Positions 1-5,002 of a stretch of DNA of 6,827 nucleotides are shown piece by piece. The DNA comes from Actinomycetes bacterium. Lineage in GTDB: Bacteria > Actinomycetota > Actinomycetes > Mycobacteriales > Mycobacteriaceae. Positions within the stretch are counted from its first letter, which is position 1; the number at the start of each line of letters is the position of its first letter. A program made the translations under genes and the position numbers. The stretch spans positions 1 to 6,827 of the forward strand of contig JAEZDV010000044.1 in the NCBI GenBank assembly GCA_023417985.1. The letters are read 5' to 3'. The notes beneath the pieces are model-generated. The model was not told where the DNA came from. It worked only from the letters and a program-made list of their open reading frames with translations, and ran no database searches.

Positions 1-180
1 GACGACCTGCGCAGCAACCTGCCCTGGGTGTGCCTGCTGGGTATCGCGATCGTGACGGTGTGCGACCTCATCGGACGGACGATCATCGCGCCGTTCGAAG
101 TACCGGTCTCCCTCATTCTCGGCGTGGTCGGCGCCGTCGTGTTCATCGCCCTCCTGCTGCGGAGCCGCCGCCATGCCTGA
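1..180 (+). CDS. Iron-siderophore ABC transporter permease, YclN-like (FecCD family), C-terminal end only
   Basis: Only the last 59 residues are present; the gene begins left of the window. Frame 1 is open from base 1 to the TGA at 178-180. The fragment begins DDLRSNLP, followed by a hydrophobic stretch, then CDLIGRTIIAPFEVPVSLILG and a last membrane helix ending LLLRSRRHA. The D-GR-I-P-E-P pattern before the final helix is the characteristic C-terminus of FecCD permeases, and from memory it resembles Bacillus subtilis YclN most closely. Such proteins form one half of the heterodimeric inner-membrane channel that imports ferric siderophores. The stop codon lies inside the start of the next permease (8-bp overlap), so the two subunits are translationally coupled. 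The substrate cannot be told from this piece. Confidence 0.88.
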   Translation, partial: DDLRSNLPWVCLLGIAIVTVCDLIGRTIIAPFEVPVSLILGVVGAVVFIALLLRSRRHA

Positions 181-1234
181 CGCTGTCTCCCCCACGACGA
201 CTCCGGCGATCGGCACACCGTCCTCCGCGGAACCACCCGGGTCCGAATCCTTCCCGACTGCGAAGGCCCGCCGCCGCTACTGGATTCTGCTCGCCGCGCT
301 GTCGGTGCTCGCACTCCTCTTCGCAGCCGGAACGCTGATGTGGAACAACCCGATGCCGTTCGGGACCACCGGATTCTGGCGGATCACCGAGATGCGCGCG
401 ACCAGTCTGGTGGTCATCGCGATCGTCGTAGTGTGCCAGGCCACCGCCACCGTGTCGTTCCAGACCGTGACGAACAACCGGATCATCACGCCGTCGATCA
501 TGGGGTTCGAGGCGCTCTACGTCGCGATCTCCACCGCGGCGGTGTACTTCGTCGGCGCGGTGGGAGTCGCCGCACTTCGGGGCACCCCGCAGTTCCTCCT
601 GCAGATCGCGCTGATGGTCTTCTTCTCGCTGATGCTCTACGGGTGGTTGCTGTCGGGCAAATACGGCAATCTGCAGGTGATGCTGCTCGTGGGCATCATC
701 CTGGGCGGCGGACTCGGCTCGATCTCGACCTTCATGCAGCGTCTGCTCACCCCGAGCGAGTTCGACATTCTCACCGCCCGGTTGTTCGGATCGGTCTCCA
801 ACGCCGACGTGTCCTACCTCCCTGTCGCGATTCCGCTGTGCGTGGCCGCCGCGGTCGCGTTGTGGTGGCGTGCGCGCAAACTCGATCTGGTGGCGCTGGG
901 TCGCGACATCACGACCAATCTCGGCCTGAACCACCGCCGCGAGATCATGATCGTGCTGTTCCTGGTCTCGGTCCTGATGGCCGTCTCCACCGCCCTCATC
1001 GGTCCCATGACCTTCCTGGGCTTCCTGGTGGCCACCCTCGCCTACCAGTTGGCCAACACGTACGACCACCGGTACGTGTTCCCGGTGGCCGTTCTCACCG
1101 GCTTCGTCGTGCTCACCGGGGCCTACTTCGTTCTCAAGAACATCTTCTACGCCGAAGGCGCCGTGTCCATCATCATCGAGGCCGTCGGCGGGTCGGTGTT
1201 CCTCTACGTCCTCCTTCGAAAGGGCAGACTGTGA
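173..1234 (+). CDS. Iron-siderophore ABC transporter permease, YclO-like (FecCD family)
   Basis: A complete 353-residue integral membrane protein, predicted to be the second half of the channel that moves a ferric siderophore across the cytoplasmic membrane. The ATG at 173 has a GGAG ribosome site at 161-164 (8-nt spacing) and overlaps the previous gene by 8 bp. Residues 1-33 form a Pro/Ser/Thr-rich cytosolic tail, then KARRR, then the first membrane helix (about 37-57). FecCD features follow: TVTNNRIITPSIMGFEALYV at 98-117, a Gly-rich helix near 173-185, GRDITTNLGLN (243-253), which should be the coupling loop touching the ATPase, and STALIGPMTFLGFLVA at 272-287. These motifs match my recollection of B. 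subtilis YclO, a petrobactin importer permease, more closely than FepD/FepG. The family call is firm; the siderophore carried is unknown. The N-terminal tail is longer than I recall in YclO. Confidence 0.92.
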   Translation: MPDAVSPTTTPAIGTPSSAEPPGSESFPTAKARRRYWILLAALSVLALLFAAGTLMWNNPMPFGTTGFWRITEMRATSLVVIAIVVVCQATATVSFQTVTNNRIITPSIMGFEALYVAISTAAVYFVGAVGVAALRGTPQFLLQIALMVFFSLMLYGWLLSGKYGNLQVMLLVGIILGGGLGSISTFMQRLLTPSEFDILTARLFGSVSNADVSYLPVAIPLCVAAAVALWWRARKLDLVALGRDITTNLGLNHRREIMIVLFLVSVLMAVSTALIGPMTFLGFLVATLAYQLANTYDHRYVFPVAVLTGFVVLTGAYFVLKNIFYAEGAVSIIIEAVGGSVFLYVLLRKGRL

Positions 1235-1989
1235 TCGAACTCAAAGGTGTCCGTAAGGATTACGGCGACGAGGTGTCGATCGGCCCCGTCGACCTGCAGA
1301 TCCCTGCCGGTGGCATCACCGCACTGGTCGGCCCCAACGGTGCCGGAAAGTCGACGTTGCTGACGATCATCGGGCGTCTTCTCGGCGCCGATTCGGGCAC
1401 CATCGAGATCGCCGGATACGACATCGCGCGGACCCCCTCGAAGGACCTCGCGAAGATCGTCTCGATCCTGCGACAGGAGAACCACTTCGTCACCCGGCTG
1501 ACGGTCCGTCAGCTCGTCGGTTTCGGCAGATTCCCCCATTCGAAGGGCCGCATCACCCGGCACGATCAGGAGATCATCAGCCGCGCGATCGAGTTCTTCG
1601 ACCTGGGACCGCTCGAAAACCGTTATCTGGACCAGCTTTCCGGTGGGCAGCGCCAGCGCGCCTATGTCGCGATGGTGCTGTGCCAGGAGACCGACTACGT
1701 GCTTCTCGACGAGCCGCTCAACAACCTCGACATGCGGCACTCGGTGCTGATGATGCAGCACCTGCGCCGGGCCGCCGACGAACTCGGGCGGACGGTGGTC
1801 ATCGTCCTGCACGACATCAACTTCGCCGCCCACTACGCCGACCGCATCTGCGCCGTGAAGGACGGGCGTGTGGTGGAGTTCGGTACTCCGGAGGAGATCC
1901 TCGTCGACGACACGCTCTCACGGGTGTTCGACACCCCGGTGACGTGTGTCGACGGGCCCAACGGCCGACTGGCCGTCTACTACCGCTAG
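1231..1989 (+). CDS. Iron-siderophore ABC transporter ATP-binding protein, YclP-like
   Basis: A 252-residue cytoplasmic ATPase that should power the preceding permease pair. All ABC motifs are intact: Walker A GPNGAGKS (34-41), Q-loop Gln82, signature LSGGQ (136-140), Walker B YVLLDE (156-161), D-loop NNLD (164-167) and switch His194 in VLHDINFA. The GFGRFPHSKGR segment (97-107) and the conserved EPLNNLDM and HDINFA stretches are typical of siderophore/FepC-type ATPases and resemble YclP in particular. The reading frame is open far upstream, but the GTG at 1231 is chosen because GAAAGGG at 1218-1224 sits 6 nt before it and because it overlaps the permease stop (GTGA, 4 bp), the usual coupling in such operons. 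The upstream open stretch is a shadow of the permease gene. The family is certain; the substrate is inferred only as a ferric siderophore. Confidence 0.95.
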   Translation: MIELKGVRKDYGDEVSIGPVDLQIPAGGITALVGPNGAGKSTLLTIIGRLLGADSGTIEIAGYDIARTPSKDLAKIVSILRQENHFVTRLTVRQLVGFGRFPHSKGRITRHDQEIISRAIEFFDLGPLENRYLDQLSGGQRQRAYVAMVLCQETDYVLLDEPLNNLDMRHSVLMMQHLRRAADELGRTVVIVLHDINFAAHYADRICAVKDGRVVEFGTPEEILVDDTLSRVFDTPVTCVDGPNGRLAVYYR

Positions 1990-2011
1990 CACGGGTGCCA
2001 TAGTGGGCGGG

Positions 2012-2797
2012 GTGAGCGCTGCCGAGAACCTCCACACCCATCTGTTCGGCCCCGCCGACGGACCGCAGATCCTCGCGCTGCACGGGCTCACCGGTCACGG
2101 TCTCCGGTGGCGGCACCTGGCGATCCGTCATCTGCGGCAGGCCCGGTTCATCGCACCCGATCTGCGTGGTCACGGCCGATCCGCGTGGACACCGCCCTGG
2201 ACCTTCGAGCGGCACGTCGCCGACCTGCTCGACGTGCTCGACGAGCACGCTTCCGGCCCGGTCACCGTCGTGGGCCATTCGTTCGGGGGCGCACTCGCAC
2301 TGCACCTCGCCGCCACCGCCCCCGAGCGGGTCCGCTCGCTGGTACTGCTCGACCCTGCCATCGCCCTGCCTCCGGAGCAGATGCTCGAAGTCGCCGACTC
2401 CACCGCCCGCTACCCGGATTACACCGACGAGGCCGAGGCGCGCGCCGAGAAGGTCCATGCGGACTGGGCCGAGGTGCCGCCGGAGCTGCTCGACGCGGAG
2501 GTCGACGAGCACCTGGTGCCGGCCGACTCCGGGCGCGTCGCCTGGCGGGTGTGCATGCCCGCGATCGTGACGTCGTGGAGCGAACTGGCCCGGGACCACG
2601 TGCTGCCACCGGCGCATGTTCCGACCGTGTTCGCGCGGGCCGGCAAGGTGCAGCCCGGGTACACCTCGCCGGAGTTCCGCACCGCCCTTGCCCGCCGGCT
2701 CGGGTCGAATCTGATCGAGGTCGAGATCGACTGCGACCACATGATCGACCAGGCCCGGCCCGCGGAAGCCGCCGAACTCATCGCCAGGGTGCTGTAG
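2012..2797 (+). CDS. lipV: Alpha/beta hydrolase, LipV-like
   Basis: About 261 residues with an alpha/beta-hydrolase fold and no signal peptide, so probably a cytosolic esterase or lipase. Visible elements are the oxyanion-loop motif HGLTGHG (24-30), DLRGHGRS (50-57), the nucleophile elbow GHSFGG with Ser90, LVLLDPAIALP (110-120) and the catalytic His243 in CDHM. From memory the order and wording (PPWTFERHV, LDPAIAL, DAEVDEHL, WSELARD) resemble M. tuberculosis LipV (Rv3203), and the neighbouring ATL gene supports this. The acid residue is unclear: the usual site after strand 7 reads ARAGKVQPG without Asp or Glu, so Asp114 after strand 6 may serve. The start is uncertain: GTG 2012 fits the domain boundary, GTG 2003 is an alternative, and ATG 1946 would overlap the ATPase gene by 44 bp. 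The 22-bp gap suggests cotranscription with the importer. The true substrate is unknown. Confidence 0.8.
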   Translation: MSAAENLHTHLFGPADGPQILALHGLTGHGLRWRHLAIRHLRQARFIAPDLRGHGRSAWTPPWTFERHVADLLDVLDEHASGPVTVVGHSFGGALALHLAATAPERVRSLVLLDPAIALPPEQMLEVADSTARYPDYTDEAEARAEKVHADWAEVPPELLDAEVDEHLVPADSGRVAWRVCMPAIVTSWSELARDHVLPPAHVPTVFARAGKVQPGYTSPEFRTALARRLGSNLIEVEIDCDHMIDQARPAEAAELIARVL

Positions 2798-3160
2798 ATG
2801 GCCGCGACCACCGACGACCAGATCGAGCATGTTCGTGCGCTCGTCGCCGCCATCCCGGCCGGACGGGTCGCCACCTACGGCGACATCGCCGATGCCGCGG
2901 GCCTTTCCAGCCCGCGCACGGTCGGGTGGATCATGCGCACCGACACGGCAGACCTCCCGTGGCACCGCGTCGTACCGGCGTCGGGGCGGCCCGCTGCCCA
3001 CCTCGCGCACCGGCAACTGGCCCGGCTGGCTCTCGAAGGCACACCGCTGCACGATGATCGCGTGGACCTGGCGCGCGCCCGTCACCGTTTCGCATCGTCC
3101 CCTACACGGCCCGCGACAGGTGGGTCCGGACATCCGGACCCACCCGGCGACGAGGAATGA
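2798..3160 (+). CDS. atl: Alkyltransferase-like (ATL) DNA-repair protein
   Basis: A 120-residue protein with the C-terminal DNA-binding domain of O6-alkylguanine-DNA alkyltransferase but with PWHRVV (54-59) where active enzymes have PCHRV. Trp replaces the alkyl-accepting Cys, the hallmark of ATL proteins such as E. coli YbaZ and fission-yeast Atl1. These bind O6-alkylguanine, flip it out, and hand the lesion to nucleotide excision repair rather than repairing it themselves. GRVATYGDIA (22-31) carries the conserved Tyr27, and SSPRTVGWIM (37-46) carries the Arg40 finger. The ATG directly follows the hydrolase TAG with no spacing, and an AGGG at 2786-2789 lies 8 nt before it, so the pair is translationally coupled. 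Residues about 100-120 form a Pro/Gly/Asp-rich tail beyond the usual ~100-residue domain, encoded partly by a strong inverted repeat. The nearest match I recall is M. tuberculosis Rv3204. Confidence 0.9.
   Translation: MAATTDDQIEHVRALVAAIPAGRVATYGDIADAAGLSSPRTVGWIMRTDTADLPWHRVVPASGRPAAHLAHRQLARLALEGTPLHDDRVDLARARHRFASSPTRPATGGSGHPDPPGDEE
3119..3144. terminator. Perfect 12-bp inverted repeat, probable bidirectional terminator
   Basis: Arms 3119-3130 and 3133-3144 are exact reverse complements (GGTGGGTCCGGA, then CA, then TCCGGACCCACC). As RNA this would form a GC-rich hairpin of 10-11 bp with a small loop. It lies in the 3' end of the ATL reading frame, 16 bp before its stop codon, and about 30 bp past the stop of the convergent MFS gene, so it could end transcripts from both sides. 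No T-tract follows on either strand. Many actinobacterial terminators lack one, so the call is probable rather than certain. Confidence 0.6.
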
Positions 3161-3172
3161 CCCGGCCCTCCG

Positions 3173-4420
3173 TCAGGCGCGTGCCGGTGTGGTCAACGCC
3201 GTCGCGCCCAGGGCGACGACACCGCTGACGACCATCGCGACCGCCATGGGAACGGCGGTCTCCTCTCCCCCGATGCCGACGAGCGGGGCGATCGCCGCCG
3301 CGAGCAGGAACTGCAGGGAGCCGAGCAGCGCCGACCCGGTGCCCGCCGCACGCTGGGCCTCGCCGAGTGCCAGAGTGGTCGCGTTCGCGATGATGAGGCC
3401 GAGGCTGGCCATGGTGCACCACAGCAGGACGAGCGTCACCCACATCGCCGGTCCGGCAAGGCTGTTGACGAGCATCAGCACCGACATCGAGGCGAGGATC
3501 GTCAGTCCGATCCGCAGCGTCCGGCCCGAGCCTCTACGTCGGACGATGTTGTCGTTCACGACACTGCCGACGACGAGGCCGAGCGCATTGACGGTGAAGG
3601 CCACCGTGTACCAGCCGGTGGAGATGCCGTGGACGTTTTGCAGCACGAACGGTGACGCGGAGATGTAGGCGAACATCACGCCGAAGGCGAATGCGTAGGC
3701 GACGGTGTAGCCGACGTAGCGGCGGTTCCGGAGAACTTCGCGCGCGTCGCGCAGCATCGCGGAGGCACCGCCCTGGGTGCGACGCTCGACCGGGTGTGTT
3801 TCGGGGACCAGGAACAGCACGGCCAGGAACATGAGCACCGACAACCCGGCGAGCACCCAGTAGACGGCACGCCAGCCGAGATTGGTCACGATCACGCCGC
3901 CGACGAGGGGAGCGACGATCGGGGCGACCGCGTTGATCACGACGAGCAGGCCGAACAGTTTCGCTGCCGCGACGCCCTTCGCCCGGTCGGAGATGACCGC
4001 TCGTCCCAGCACGATGCCGGCGGCACCGGCGAAGCCCTGCACGAACCTCGCCCCCGCGAGCAGTTCGATGCTCGGTGCGACTGCACTCGCCGCGCTGAAC
4101 ACCGCGCACGCCAGTGCGCCGACGAGCAGCAGCGGGCGTCGGCCGAACCGGTCGGACAGCGGTCCGAACACGAGCTGGCCGACGGCCATGCCGAGCAGGA
4201 AGGTCGTGAGAGTCAGCTGGATTGCCGACGCGTTGGTGCCGAATTCCTCGGCCATCGCGGGGAAGGCCGGCAGGTACATGTCGATTGCCAGCGGCGCCAC
4301 GGCCGCCAGAAGCGCCAGAACCGCGATCAGTCGGGCAGGGAACGGAGTGCCGGCTTCTGCATCGTCGATGTGGCCGGACGGCTCCAGCGCCTCGGAGGTC
4401 ACGGGGGGTTGCGGGGGCAT
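3173..4420 (-). CDS. MFS multidrug exporter, Bcr/CflA family
   Basis: A 415-residue polytopic membrane protein of the major facilitator superfamily, predicted to export drugs or small toxic compounds using the proton gradient. The Bcr/CflA signature IDMYLPAFPAM (46-56) lies at the end of helix 1, motif A GPLSDRFGRRP (86-96) lies between helices 2 and 3, and GARFVQGFAGAAG (123-135) marks helix 4. Twelve hydrophobic segments are plausible, with a cytosolic Asp/Glu/Pro-rich N-terminus of about 28 residues. The ATG at 4420 is preferred over the in-frame GTG at 4426 because GAAAGGTG (bases 4431 to 4424) ends just before it with 5-nt spacing and would overlap the GTG. It is convergent with the ATL gene (12-bp gap) and divergent from a MarR gene, which is probably its repressor. 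The compound exported cannot be inferred. Confidence 0.92.
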   Translation of the reverse strand: MPPQPPVTSEALEPSGHIDDAEAGTPFPARLIAVLALLAAVAPLAIDMYLPAFPAMAEEFGTNASAIQLTLTTFLLGMAVGQLVFGPLSDRFGRRPLLLVGALACAVFSAASAVAPSIELLAGARFVQGFAGAAGIVLGRAVISDRAKGVAAAKLFGLLVVINAVAPIVAPLVGGVIVTNLGWRAVYWVLAGLSVLMFLAVLFLVPETHPVERRTQGGASAMLRDAREVLRNRRYVGYTVAYAFAFGVMFAYISASPFVLQNVHGISTGWYTVAFTVNALGLVVGSVVNDNIVRRRGSGRTLRIGLTILASMSVLMLVNSLAGPAMWVTLVLLWCTMASLGLIIANATTLALGEAQRAAGTGSALLGSLQFLLAAAIAPLVGIGGEETAVPMAVAMVVSGVVALGATALTTPARA

Positions 4421-4439
4421 ACTCACCTTTCGATACAGA

Positions 4440-4445
4440 GTTATA
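4440..4445 (-). promoter_or_regulatory. Probable -10 element of the MFS exporter promoter
   Basis: Read on the minus strand this is TATAAC, one mismatch from TATAAT, in the intergenic region of the exporter. A start site about 7 nt downstream (near 4433) would give a leader of about 13 nt that just contains the GAAAGGTG ribosome site. No good -35 hexamer is seen, and the -35 to -10 spacer contains the AT-rich palindrome, as expected for a repressed promoter. This was judged by eye. Confidence 0.4.
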
Positions 4446-4464
4446 TCTATATTTATATATAGAT
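4445..4464. promoter_or_regulatory. AT-rich palindrome, candidate MarR operator
   Basis: Perfect 8-bp arms ATCTATAT (4445-4452) and ATATAGAT (4457-4464) are separated by TTAT, giving a 20-bp dyad of the size MarR-family dimers bind. A second, almost concentric repeat flanks it: CGATAC (4431-4436) and GTATCG (4475-4480). The dyad lies between, and partly overlaps, the predicted promoters of the divergent marR and exporter genes, so a bound regulator could control both. The site is seen directly; the assignment to the adjacent MarR is inference from the gene layout. Confidence 0.65.
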
Positions 4465-4472
4465 TTGTGAGC

Positions 4473-4478
4473 TAGTAT
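4473..4478 (+). promoter_or_regulatory. Probable -10 element of the marR promoter
   Basis: TAGTAT fits the actinobacterial TAnnnT -10 pattern and ends 9 nt before the marR ATG at 4488. Transcription would start between about 4485 and 4488, giving a leaderless or nearly leaderless mRNA. This agrees with the absence of any ribosome site before that ATG. The expected -35 position falls inside the AT-rich palindrome; no clear TTGACA-like hexamer is visible. Confidence 0.45.
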
Positions 4479-4487
4479 CGTAGCACT

Positions 4488-4943
4488 ATGGATCCGCAGG
4501 CCGTAAGCGAAAGTGACGTCGAGAACCTCGCCCGAACGGCTCGGTCCCTGGTGTGGGCACTCCGGAGGTTCGGTGAACGAGAGGCCGGTCTGTCGGCGAT
4601 GCCCAACTCCGAGATCGAGGTGCTGCGAGCAGTGGCGGAGCGACCCGGAAGCTCGGTGTCGGAACTCGCGCGCGCACTCGACCTGCAGAACAGCAACGTC
4701 AGCACCACCGTGAGCCGCCTCGTCGAACGAGGACTACTCGAGCGGCGCGCCGATCCCAACGACCGGCGCTCGCACCGGATCCACGAGACCGACCTGGCCC
4801 GGCACAACAACGACCTGATCGACGCGATGTGGACCAAGGGCATACACGACCTGGTCGACACCTTGACTCCGGCCGAGGCACGCACACTGATCGACGCTGC
4901 ACCTCTGCTCGCCCGTCTGAGCTCGATGCCCAAGAACTACTGA
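4488..4943 (+). CDS. MarR-family transcriptional regulator
   Basis: A 151-residue protein with the MarR winged-helix fold, expected to act as a cytoplasmic dimeric DNA-binding regulator. Residues 10-35 form the N-terminal dimerisation helix. The helix-turn-helix runs from about 41 to 80, with SSVSELARALDL (55-66) followed by the recognition helix NSNVSTTVSRLVERG (68-82). The wing carries the family signature DPNDRRSH (89-96). Residues 127-145 form a C-terminal dimer helix. It is divergent from a Bcr/CflA exporter across a short AT-rich region with a palindrome, so it most likely represses the exporter and itself until a ligand binds. The ATG at 4488 has no ribosome site; a -10-like TAGTAT just upstream suggests a leaderless transcript. 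The ligand is unknown. It shares its strand with the Mo-cofactor gene 59 bp downstream, but a functional link is not implied. Confidence 0.92.
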   Translation: MDPQAVSESDVENLARTARSLVWALRRFGEREAGLSAMPNSEIEVLRAVAERPGSSVSELARALDLQNSNVSTTVSRLVERGLLERRADPNDRRSHRIHETDLARHNNDLIDAMWTKGIHDLVDTLTPAEARTLIDAAPLLARLSSMPKNY

Positions 4944-5002
4944 ACGACACACACAGGCGGGCGACCCGCGAAAGCCGCAGCACCATGGGGCAGCATGAAG
5001 GC

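Noticed and set aside
143..1069. Long open frame on the minus strand (308 codons) opposite the permease gene
   Set aside because: The translation is rich in Arg, His, Gln, Asp and Gly with no fold-like pattern, the usual antisense shadow of a GC-rich gene. The plus strand encodes a clear FecCD permease.
340..1230. Upstream extension of the ATPase reading frame to an ATG at 340
   Set aside because: The added sequence is Arg/His-rich shadow of the permease gene. The GTG at 1231 with its ribosome site and 4-bp overlap is the natural start.
1817..3133. Minus-strand open frame of 438 codons opposite the ATPase, hydrolase and ATL genes
   Set aside because: It spans three well-supported plus-strand genes and has no recognisable motif; it results from codon bias.
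3794..4475. Plus-strand open frames opposite the 5' half of the exporter gene, ending in the AT-rich region
   Set aside because: They are antisense to a clear MFS gene; the C-terminal Ile/Tyr repeats merely translate the AT-rich palindrome.
4957..4969. Short inverted repeat GCGGG-CGA-CCCGC just after marR
   Set aside because: Only 5 bp with a 3-nt loop and no T-tract; repeats of this size occur by chance in GC-rich DNA, so I do not call a terminator.
4829..5002. ATG at 4829 as the start of the MobA-MoeA gene
   Set aside because: It would overlap marR by 115 bp, and the added residues do not resemble MobA, which normally begins shortly before the LAGG motif.
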